A DNA stretch of 6,530 bases from Thermoleophilia bacterium (lineage in GTDB: Bacteria > Actinomycetota > Thermoleophilia > Miltoncostaeales > Miltoncostaeaceae). Numbering within the stretch: the stretch's first letter is position 1; every line of letters starts with the position of its first letter. Below are positions 1 through 4,963 of this stretch, in pieces. Location: contig JADGPH010000012.1 of NCBI GenBank assembly GCA_017882555.1, positions 1-6,530 of the forward strand. The letters run 5' to 3'. Position numbers and translations under genes: made by a program. The notes beneath the pieces are model-generated. The model had not been told where the DNA came from and did no database searches. It saw nothing but the letters and a program-made list of their open reading frames with translations.

Positions 1-576
1 ACCATCATCGGTGCCGGCATCGTCGGCACGAATGCCGCGGTCATCGCCACAGGGATGCAAGCCCACGTCACCGTGCTCGACTCGGATATCGCCCGGCTTC
101 GTGACCTTGAATTGGTGTTGCGGGGGCGCGTCACCTTGATCTATGCGACCCGACTTGCCATCGCCGAACAGGTGGCCCGCAGCGACCTCGTCATCGGGGC
201 GGTCCTACGTGCGGGAGCGCGTGCCCCCCGTCTGGTCACTCGCGAGATGATCCGCCAGATGGCGCCCGGGTCGGTCGTGGTTGACGTCGCAGTCGATCAG
301 GGTGGCTGCATCGAAACGACGCGGCCGACCACCCATGCCGACCCGGTCTTCACCGTCGAGGGCGTCGTGCACTACTGCGTGGCCAATATGCCCGCCGCAG
401 TTCCCGTCACCGCGACCGCCGCCTTGTGCAACGCAACGCTACCCTATGTCGTCCATCTGGCCGACCACGGACTCACCGCCGCACTGCGTGACGATCCCGG
501 CCTTCGCGCCGGGGTCAACATCCGTGCCGGGAAACTCGTCAACGCCGCCGTCCTCGAGGCGCTGGAGGGCGCATAG
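1..576 (+). CDS. ald: Alanine dehydrogenase, C-terminal part (5' truncated by window edge)
   Basis: The frame is open from base 1 and ends at TAG 574-576, giving 191 residues. The family is usually about 370 residues long, so roughly 180 N-terminal residues lie outside the window. Alanine dehydrogenase catalyses NAD-dependent, reversible oxidative deamination of L-alanine to pyruvate and ammonia in the cytoplasm. The visible part opens with the Rossmann glycine motif GAGIVG (window residues 4-9), with the acidic ribose-binding residue following in VTVLDSD. Next come DLVIGAVL, then VDVAVDQGGC (its Asp, window residue 99, matches the catalytic Asp270 of the M. tuberculosis enzyme), RPTTH and VVHYCVANMPAAVP. 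The order and spacing are those of Ald, not the transhydrogenase alpha subunit, which lacks this DQGGC...RPTTH...HYCVANMP series. The catalytic His of the N-terminal domain is not in view. I see no clear terminator after the stop. Confidence 0.95.
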   Translation, partial: TIIGAGIVGTNAAVIATGMQAHVTVLDSDIARLRDLELVLRGRVTLIYATRLAIAEQVARSDLVIGAVLRAGARAPRLVTREMIRQMAPGSVVVDVAVDQGGCIETTRPTTHADPVFTVEGVVHYCVANMPAAVPVTATAALCNATLPYVVHLADHGLTAALRDDPGLRAGVNIRAGKLVNAAVLEALEGA

Positions 577-598
577 CGGATTTCACTGCTGCGACCGC

Positions 599-630
599 TG
601 GACCAACCCACGATCCAGGCTACCCTAGCC
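599..630 (+). promoter_or_regulatory. Possible promoter with a dyad over the -10 box
   Basis: TGGACC at 599-604 and TACCCT at 621-626 are separated by 16 nt. The second hexamer fits the actinobacterial TAnnnT -10 pattern; the first is a weak -35 (4 of 6 matches to TTGACA). The -10 lies inside a perfect 5-bp inverted repeat, GGCTA (618-622), CCC, TAGCC (626-630). The predicted start of transcription, near 633, is about 30 nt upstream of the possible leader ORF at 663. This is inference from sequence only. The dyad could be a repressor site or chance. Confidence 0.33.
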
Positions 631-662
631 CTACGGGGATCAATCAAACTCGGGGGACCTCG

Positions 663-797
663 TTGCCCGCGGCCCGCCTCCAGCACTCCAGCGATGCGTC
701 TCGCCCGGGCGTCCGCCGTGGCCCGAGTCGATGGTGCTACGCCGCGACCGAGCGATCGTCGATCGTCCTTTCCCACACGGACGACGCGCGATCATGA
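663..797 (+). CDS. Possible 44-codon leader ORF coupled to the response regulator
   Basis: This short frame starts at TTG 663, five nt after a purine-rich GGGGGA (652-657) that can serve as a ribosome binding site. It runs without a stop to TGA 795-797. That stop overlaps the ATG of the response regulator (794-796) as ATGA, the classic geometry of translational coupling. The regulator ATG has no Shine-Dalgarno sequence of its own, so coupling would explain how it is translated. The predicted peptide begins LPAARLQHSSDASRPGVRRG, is rich in Arg and Ser, and resembles no family I know. It has no membrane segment. It may be a leader peptide, the mark of a longer transcript, or coincidence in GC-rich DNA, where open frames are common. 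Confidence 0.27.
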   Translation: MPAARLQHSSDASRPGVRRGPSRWCYAATERSSIVLSHTDDARS

Positions 798-1429
798 TCC
801 GCAAACTGCGCATCATGATCGTCGACGACCACGCGATCCTCCGGCGTGGACTGGCACTTTTGATCGCGCGGGAACCTGACCTGGCCGTCGTCGCGGAAGC
901 CGCCACCCTCGAGGACGCGGTGCACGAAGCCAAGCGCACGACTCCGGACGCCGTGGTCTTGGACGTCCATCTCCCCGGTCAGAGTGGGATCAGCGGCATC
1001 CGCGGGCTGTTGGAACTCGTGCCCGAGCTGCGCATCGTGATCCTCTCGATGTATGACGACTTCGAACACGTCCGGCGCGCCTTCGCCGAAGGCGCCACCG
1101 GCTATGTCGTCAAGTCCTCGACCCACGATGAGTTGCTGGATGCGCTCCGGACCGTCGCCCGCGGTGAGGTGTACCGCGATCCCAGCCTGCCGAACCCGAA
1201 CGGTCCGAACCCCGTCCACAGTCCCATCGATGCGCTCTCACCGCGCGAACGCGAAGTCCTGCGGCTGTTGGCACTGGGCAACACCAACCACGAGATCGCC
1301 GAGACCCTTGTGGTGAGCGTCAAGACCGTAGAAACCCATCGCGCCCACATCATGAACAAACTCAAGGTAGATTCGCGCGCCGCACTCGTTCAGCACGCGT
1401 TGGCCGCGGGGCTGCTCGGCGCTGACTAG
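794..1429 (+). CDS. Two-component response regulator, NarL/LuxR (FixJ) family
   Basis: This is a cytoplasmic DNA-binding regulator of 211 residues, the usual length for the family. The receiver domain covers about residues 5-122. It has the acidic pair Asp11-Asp12 (IVDDH), phospho-acceptor Asp57 (VVLDVHLPG), the switch residue Ser85 (ILSMYDD) and Lys107 (YVVKSS). A short Asn/Pro-rich linker (PNPNGPNP, about 133-140) leads to a LuxR-type helix-turn-helix at about 146-208, with SPREREVL, NHEIAETL, VKTVETHR and MNKL. All phosphorylation residues are intact, so control by a histidine kinase is expected, but none lies in the window. I chose ATG 794 because it places the first beta strand at the normal distance. 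The in-frame ATG at 731 would add 21 atypical residues. ATG 794 lacks its own ribosome binding site but overlaps the TGA of a possible upstream leader ORF. The target genes are unknown. Confidence 0.93.
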   Translation: MIRKLRIMIVDDHAILRRGLALLIAREPDLAVVAEAATLEDAVHEAKRTTPDAVVLDVHLPGQSGISGIRGLLELVPELRIVILSMYDDFEHVRRAFAEGATGYVVKSSTHDELLDALRTVARGEVYRDPSLPNPNGPNPVHSPIDALSPREREVLRLLALGNTNHEIAETLVVSVKTVETHRAHIMNKLKVDSRAALVQHALAAGLLGAD

Positions 1430-1444
1430 CGCCCCAAGCGCGGA

Positions 1445-1909
1445 CTAGGAACTGGGCGTGAGCGGTGGCCCAGTCGCCGCGTCACGACTGAGAATCGTCA
1501 GCCGGACGATGGTCAGCAGCAGCGACAGAGTCACGATGATCGCGCTCGCCACACAGTACTCGCAGATGGCGTGAATCTGATCGAGCTCAAGGTAGGTCAG
1601 CCATGCCGACAGCAAGACCCCCAACAAGGTGATGAACAGGGCTGCCAGCGCCGCGACCTGCCAGCGCACGAGCGCACACACAAGCAGCGCGACGTACGCG
1701 AGCAGGCCGAGCAAGGCAACCGGCACGCCCGCGACCGTCGAGTATTTGCTTCGCTGAACCGCCGTACAACCACCACCGAGCACGCACATGGGCGCATTGC
1801 CGTGGTAGCGCTCGTACAGCAGGTACGCCGTCACACCAATGCCGATCAGCGCAAGAACCGCAGCGGCAACGCAGACCCAGAAGTCGCTCGCGCTGCGGTC
1901 CAAACGCAC
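1445..1909 (-). CDS. VKOR-family membrane thiol oxidoreductase (DsbB-like role)
   Basis: This is a 154-residue integral membrane protein with about four hydrophobic helices (roughly 11-33, 59-81, 84-106, 118-137). It is a stand-alone VKOR domain without a fused thioredoxin. It carries both redox pairs of the family: loop cysteines Cys42 and Cys48 (CVLGGGC, the C-x5-C spacing of the cyanobacterial enzyme) and the quinone-side CxxC, Cys116-Cys119 (CEYC). The loop is followed by the typical SKYSTVAGVPVALLG. Known bacterial homologues re-oxidise a DsbA-like partner and pass electrons to quinone. The preceding gene on the same strand encodes just such a partner, ending only 10 nt upstream, so the two very probably share a transcript. 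The start is GTG 1909-1907. An AGGG eight nt upstream, overlapping the dsbA stop codon, serves as ribosome binding site and suggests coupled translation. The gene converges on the response regulator, with 15 nt between stop codons. Confidence 0.92.
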   Translation of the reverse strand: MRLDRSASDFWVCVAAAVLALIGIGVTAYLLYERYHGNAPMCVLGGGCTAVQRSKYSTVAGVPVALLGLLAYVALLVCALVRWQVAALAALFITLLGVLLSAWLTYLELDQIHAICEYCVASAIIVTLSLLLTIVRLTILSRDAATGPPLTPSS

Positions 1910-1919
1910 CTGATTAGCC

Positions 1920-2642
1920 CTAGCCGCCTGAAACCGTCGTGATGGCCTGGGTAAACGTCGCCAGGGTCACATCACCCTGGAAGAGCACAGTCCCCTTCGG
2001 ACCGTGCACGACAAAGGTCGGTGTCGCGAGGCCCTTGCCCGCAGCCTGGGTGTCCTGAGACCATTGATTCTGGATCGTGAAGAACTGCGCCACGACCCCC
2101 TGCCCGTTGGCGGTCGCGTTCCACGTGGTGGTGTTCAAGCCCACGGTCGTCGCGGCGTCGGTAAGCACCGCGTCGGTGAGCCAGGGCGCTGTCTCGCTGC
2201 CCTGGTTGCGCATGATCAGCTCGGTGAACTCCCACATGCGACCCTGCGGCGCGGCCGCGAGCCCGTCAAGCGCCGCGGTTACCGACTGATTGCCGCTGAT
2301 GACGTGAACCGGCCGCAGTTCCATCGTGGCGCGACCGGTCTTGACGTAGTCGGTGATCACCGCCGGCGTGACGTTGTGGCTTGCCAGCCCGCAGATCGGG
2401 CACTTGTAGTCCATGTACTCGACGATACTGACCGGTGCCTTGGGCTTGCCGAGGACGAATCCGTTCTGGGGAATTCCGGCAATCAGGCGATCGACGACCG
2501 GCTTGTCGGCCAGAAACGCCTTGGCATAGGTCGAGCTGCTGCCGCTGCTGCTGCTGCTGGTATTGGCCCTCTGAATCCCAATGACCACGCCAGCCACGAC
2601 GATCGCAGCGACGATCACTGCGACGATCATCTTCTTCGACAA
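1920..2642 (-). CDS. Membrane-anchored DsbA-like thiol-disulfide oxidoreductase (thioredoxin_4 type)
   Basis: The 240-residue protein starts with a short positive tail (SKK) and one hydrophobic segment at about 5-23. There is no lipobox cysteine, so this is a signal anchor or uncleaved signal peptide placing the domain outside the membrane. A Ser/Gly linker (29-37) leads to a thioredoxin fold with the active-site motif Cys81-Pro-Ile-Cys84 (VEYMDYKCPICG). A helical insertion follows, then the cis-proline loop TPTF (Pro208) and a final strand (VLFQGDV). This is the DsbA/DsbG-like architecture common in actinobacteria. Its likely role is to introduce or isomerise disulfides in exported proteins, with the downstream VKOR protein as re-oxidant. 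The start is TTG 2642-2640: a strong GGGAGG lies five nt upstream, whereas the in-frame ATG four codons later is badly spaced from it. A disulfide reductase role cannot be excluded by sequence. Confidence 0.92.
   Translation of the reverse strand: MSKKMIVAVIVAAIVVAGVVIGIQRANTSSSSSGSSSTYAKAFLADKPVVDRLIAGIPQNGFVLGKPKAPVSIVEYMDYKCPICGLASHNVTPAVITDYVKTGRATMELRPVHVISGNQSVTAALDGLAAAPQGRMWEFTELIMRNQGSETAPWLTDAVLTDAATTVGLNTTTWNATANGQGVVAQFFTIQNQWSQDTQAAGKGLATPTFVVHGPKGTVLFQGDVTLATFTQAITTVSGG
2535..2559. repeat. Short GCT/CTG trinucleotide tract encoding a Ser linker
   Basis: Two GCT units, an interrupting GCC and five further GCT units encode, on the minus strand, most of the Ser-rich spacer between the membrane anchor and thioredoxin domain of the DsbA-like protein. 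Slippage would change linker length by whole codons without breaking the frame. Confidence 0.7.
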
Positions 2643-2646
2643 CGAA

Positions 2647-2653
2647 CCCTCCC
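2647..2653 (-). promoter_or_regulatory. Strong ribosome binding site deciding the TTG start of the DsbA-like gene
   Basis: The minus strand reads GGGAGGG here, then TTCG, then the TTG at 2642. The GGGAGG core ends five nt before the TTG, which is ideal. It fixes the start at TTG rather than at the ATG 12 nt further in. Confidence 0.8.
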
Positions 2654-2703
2654 GGAGATCTCAGCATGCCGCCCAGGGCGCACTGCGCGCGCGCCGGAGG
2701 CCT

Positions 2704-2731
2704 TGTGCCGGCACACAATGACAGCCGGCAC
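2704..2731. repeat. Overlapping dyads upstream of the dsbA-VKOR pair (possible operator)
   Basis: TGTGCCGGCACA at 2704-2715 is a perfect 12-bp palindrome. Its arm GTGCCGGC (2705-2712) also pairs perfectly with GCCGGCAC at 2724-2731 across an 11-nt loop. The palindrome falls just downstream of the possible minus-strand -10 box, where a repressor would block transcription, or where RNA structure would form in the 5' leader. Confidence 0.4.
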
Positions 2732-2745
2732 GCGGGAAATGTCAG
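2718..2745 (-). promoter_or_regulatory. Possible promoter for the dsbA-VKOR pair
   Basis: On the minus strand CTGACA (2745-2740, 5 of 6 to TTGACA) is followed after 16 nt by TGTCAT (2723-2718, 4 of 6 to TATAAT). Transcription would begin near 2711, inside a 12-bp palindrome, giving a leader of about 70 nt before the TTG start. The -10 lacks the conserved A at position 2, so the call is tentative. Confidence 0.3.
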
Positions 2746-2800
2746 ATTCAGGCGTCACGCAACATCGGTCCGCCCCTCGGCCCAACCGCATCGCTACGGG

Positions 2801-2822
2801 AGAAAATTCGGCGCCGGCGCCG
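2801..2822 (-). terminator. Possible intrinsic terminator after the S9 peptidase
   Basis: CGGCGCCGGCGCCG (2809-2822) is a perfect 14-bp palindrome, able to form a five-pair all-GC stem with a CCGG loop. On the minus strand it is followed at once by AATTTTCT. It lies about 65 nt past the peptidase stop codon and before the next gene on that strand. The T-run is short, so termination may be partial. Confidence 0.42.
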
Positions 2823-2886
2823 TCCTCCCTCCGAACACGCGCACATCGGCGCTGCCGAGCCAACGCACCGGCGAGCGACCGGCAAC

Positions 2887-4734
2887 CTAATCCGGCGTCG
2901 CCCGCCCGCCCAAATGCACCGCAAAAAAGCGCTCAATGGCAGCGAATGCCTCCATCCGGTTTTCGGGCCTGGCAAATCCATGGCCCTCATCCTCCTTGCA
3001 GATGTATTCGACCGGAACACCGCGCTCGCGTAGGGCCGCGACGATCTGGTCACTCTCGCGCTGCGTCACACGCGGATCGTTCGCGCCCTGGATCACCAGC
3101 AGCGGCGTCCGAATCCGGTCGACACGACCCAGCGGCGAGCGGCGCTCCATGTCCGCCAGGTCATCGGGATTCTCCGGATCACCGACGTAACGGAACCAGG
3201 TGCTCGCCAGCATGGGACGCCAGTACGCGGGGAATGACCGTGTCAAGGTCACCAGACTCGATGGCCCCACGTAACTGACCGCGGCCGCGAACACGTCCGG
3301 GGTAAACGTGACCCCGACGAGCGCCGCATACCCCCCGTAGGACCCACCGTAAATCCCGACCCGAGCGGGGTCGGCAATCCCGTGTGCGATCGCCCAATTG
3401 ACCCCGTCGATCAAGTCGTCGTGCATCTTGCCGGCAAACTCGTGCTCTGCGGCGTGCATGAAGTGCTTGCCGAAACCGGTCGAGCCACGGTAGTTGACCT
3501 GCAGGACCGCGTAGCCGCGATTGGCCAGGAACTGCACCGACGGGTCATAGCCCCAGGCATCACGAGCCCAGGGGCCACCGTGGACAAACAGGACCAGCGG
3601 CAAGTTGGTGCCGCTCGACCCCACCGGCAGGGTCAGATAACTGGGCAATACCAGCCCATCGCGTGCGGGAATCGCCACCGGCGCCATGCGTGCAAGGGTC
3701 TCGGGATCGAGCCACGGCCTGGACCGGTACAACAGCTCGGCCGCGTGGGTGCCGCGATCGAACAGGTAGGTCGCACCCGGATCACGATCGTCATCGAATC
3801 CGACGATCCATGTGGTCTCATCGGCATCTTGACCGCTGATACCGGGGTCACCGGCATGGAGGCGACCAAGCGCCTCCCAATCGGCACGAAACCGCTCGTC
3901 AACGGCGTGAACCACGAGACGGTCGCGCACATACACGCTTGCCAGGAGCGCACCGGTTCGGTCCGAGACGATCGGACCCGACAGATCGGCCAGGTCGTCG
4001 GCGTCGATGACCCGCTCAGTCCCGGTGGCAAGATCGAGCTCGACCAATCGCAGCAAGTCGGCGTCGCGGGCACTGCCGACCCACAACGCGCCGCGGTCGG
4101 GGGTGAACCCGAAGATGTATCCGCTGTCCTCGTTGGCGTACTCGGCGAGTCGTCGGAAGGGATCCTCAGCGGTGGTGCGCACGAGGATCTCAAAGTCCCC
4201 GCTTGGGGTCTGCCCACGAGCGGCCCGCACTATGCCCTCGCGATCGGCATGCCAGCTCACGACACTGCCGGGGTTCTGGGCCACCATCACAAGACGCCCG
4301 GAAGCCAAGTTCACCGCGTAGACGTCAAAGACGGTCGGATCCCGACGATTCAGCGACACCAAGATCTGGCGCGGCGTCGCGCGAGGTGCCGCGATGATCC
4401 CTGCGCGGACGCCGCAGAAGGGGGTGAGATCGCGCGCCCGATCGGGGAAATCCGGATCGACTGCATAGACGTGATAGTCCTCGTCGCCACCCGTGTCCTG
4501 GACAAACAGGATGTAGCGACCGTCGCGCGACCAGAAGTAGCTGGACACTCCACGGTCACGATCATTGGTGATCGGGCACTCGGTTCCACCCGCACGGGGG
4601 CGCACCCAGATGTTCAGGACGCCGTCCCGCGGGGCCAGAAACGAGATCGTCTGCCCGTCCGGCGACAGGCGGGCACCCGCCCGCTCCGGGTTGTCGAAGA
4701 AGTGCTCAAGTGGAAGCAGCGGCGCGGTCGTCAT
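2887..4734 (-). CDS. S9-family serine peptidase (prolyl oligopeptidase/acylaminoacyl-peptidase type)
   Basis: This complete protein has 615 residues. No signal peptide is visible, so it is probably cytoplasmic, cleaving short peptides or releasing blocked or N-terminal residues. About residues 20-350 form repeated beta-propeller blades (such as LSPDGQTISFLAPRDG and WSRDGRYILFV), which gate access in this family. About 360-610 are the alpha/beta-hydrolase domain: the oxyanion segment HGGPWARD (from His385), NYRGSTGFGK, the nucleophile elbow GGSYGGY with Ser465, GANDPRV with Asp553 and DEGHGF with His585. The triad is intact and the length normal. The sequence resembles the acylaminoacyl-peptidase/S9C group more than true prolyl oligopeptidase, but the substrate cannot be read from it. 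The ATG start lacks a Shine-Dalgarno sequence; a TACGAT box just upstream suggests a leaderless mRNA. It stands alone, divergent from fabD. Long open frames on its opposite strand are shadows. Confidence 0.94.
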   Translation of the reverse strand: MTTAPLLPLEHFFDNPERAGARLSPDGQTISFLAPRDGVLNIWVRPRAGGTECPITNDRDRGVSSYFWSRDGRYILFVQDTGGDEDYHVYAVDPDFPDRARDLTPFCGVRAGIIAAPRATPRQILVSLNRRDPTVFDVYAVNLASGRLVMVAQNPGSVVSWHADREGIVRAARGQTPSGDFEILVRTTAEDPFRRLAEYANEDSGYIFGFTPDRGALWVGSARDADLLRLVELDLATGTERVIDADDLADLSGPIVSDRTGALLASVYVRDRLVVHAVDERFRADWEALGRLHAGDPGISGQDADETTWIVGFDDDRDPGATYLFDRGTHAAELLYRSRPWLDPETLARMAPVAIPARDGLVLPSYLTLPVGSSGTNLPLVLFVHGGPWARDAWGYDPSVQFLANRGYAVLQVNYRGSTGFGKHFMHAAEHEFAGKMHDDLIDGVNWAIAHGIADPARVGIYGGSYGGYAALVGVTFTPDVFAAAVSYVGPSSLVTLTRSFPAYWRPMLASTWFRYVGDPENPDDLADMERRSPLGRVDRIRTPLLVIQGANDPRVTQRESDQIVAALRERGVPVEYICKEDEGHGFARPENRMEAFAAIERFFAVHLGGRATPD

Positions 4735-4743
4735 GGGCGATCA

Positions 4744-4749
4744 ATCGTA
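4744..4749 (-). promoter_or_regulatory. Possible -10 box for a leaderless S9 peptidase transcript
   Basis: The minus strand reads TACGAT (fits TAnnnT), and nine nt separate it from the ATG at 4734. Transcription would start within a few nt of the ATG. There is no ribosome binding site in between, which fits leaderless translation, common in actinobacteria. No convincing -35 box is present at 16-18 nt. Confidence 0.4.
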
Positions 4750-4796
4750 GTGGTCGGGTCGTGCCGGAGCCGAGATGACCGGCGTGCAGATCTCGC

Positions 4797-4841
4797 GCAT
4801 CGGTGTGACATCGGGTTTCAGGAGCCGACATCGTCCGATGC
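4797..4841. promoter_or_regulatory. Cluster of CATCG half-sites upstream of the fabD promoter
   Basis: GCATCGG (4797-4803) is matched by its exact inverse CCGATGC (4835-4841). GACATCG occurs twice as a direct repeat, at 4807-4813 and 4827-4833, exactly 20 bp apart. The centre CATCG-TC-CGATG (4829-4840) is itself a dyad, flanked by TCAGGA (4818-4823) and TCCTGA (4843-4848). Spacing on one face of the helix, 35-80 bp before the -35 box, would suit an activator. The function is inferred. Confidence 0.3.
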
Positions 4842-4874
4842 TTCCTGATACAACCTCATTGCAGACCCGGGGAT

Positions 4875-4904
4875 TTGACCGCGCGATGCCCCGATCCCTA
4901 GATT
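4875..4904 (+). promoter_or_regulatory. Promoter of the fabD operon
   Basis: TTGACC (4875-4880, 5 of 6 to consensus) and TAGATT (4899-4904, TAnnnT) are separated by 18 nt. This is the best sigma-70-type (SigA/HrdB) promoter in the window. Transcription would start near 4911, about 50 nt before the preferred fabD start. A T4G6 run (4917-4926) lies in the early transcribed region. Confidence 0.6.
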
Positions 4905-4913
4905 AGGGGATCG
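4892..4913. promoter_or_regulatory. Near-perfect inverted repeat over the fabD -10 box (possible operator)
   Basis: CGATCCCTA (4892-4900), GAT, then TAGGGGATCG (4904-4913) form a dyad with 9-bp arms and one extra G in the right arm. It covers the -10 box and predicted transcription start, where a bound repressor would block RNA polymerase. FabD operons in other bacteria are controlled by dedicated regulators, such as FasR in Streptomyces. Whether this site belongs to such a protein is unknown. Confidence 0.45.
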
Positions 4914-4953
4914 CCATTTTGGGGGGCCCTCGCGGAGTCCGGGCGCTAACAGT

Positions 4954-4958
4954 GGGAG
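4954..4958 (+). promoter_or_regulatory. Ribosome binding site supporting the GTG 4964 start of fabD
   Basis: GGGAG ends five nt before GTG 4964. The other in-frame starts, TTG 4919 and GTG 4952, lack a well-spaced site, and TTG 4919 lies only about 8 nt from the predicted transcription start. Confidence 0.65.
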
Positions 4959-4963
4959 CCGTT

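Noticed and set aside
575..599. AGCGG/CCGCT inverted repeat just after ald as a terminator
   Set aside because: The stem is only 5 bp with a 15-nt loop and no T-run follows.
694..879. 61-codon + strand ORF starting at ATG 694, overlapping the regulator start
   Set aside because: It has no ribosome binding site, ends inside the receiver domain in another frame, and has no recognisable content. The TTG 663 frame has better signals.
737..1219. 160-codon minus-strand frame opposite the response regulator
   Set aside because: It is the shadow of a clear receiver domain; no motif or ribosome site supports it.
1429..1445. GCGC-CCCAA-GCGC as a bidirectional terminator between convergent genes
   Set aside because: Four pairs with no T-tract on either side is too weak to call.
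2004..3278. 424-codon open frame on the + strand across dsbA, the intergenic gap and the peptidase 3' end
   Set aside because: It crosses two real minus-strand genes and a control region; its composition is Arg/Pro/Ala-rich low-information sequence with no motif.
3382..4848. 488-codon open frame on the + strand opposite the S9 peptidase
   Set aside because: It is antisense to a gene with an intact triad and propeller motifs. Its translation shows no recognisable domain, and it arises from codon bias in GC-rich DNA.
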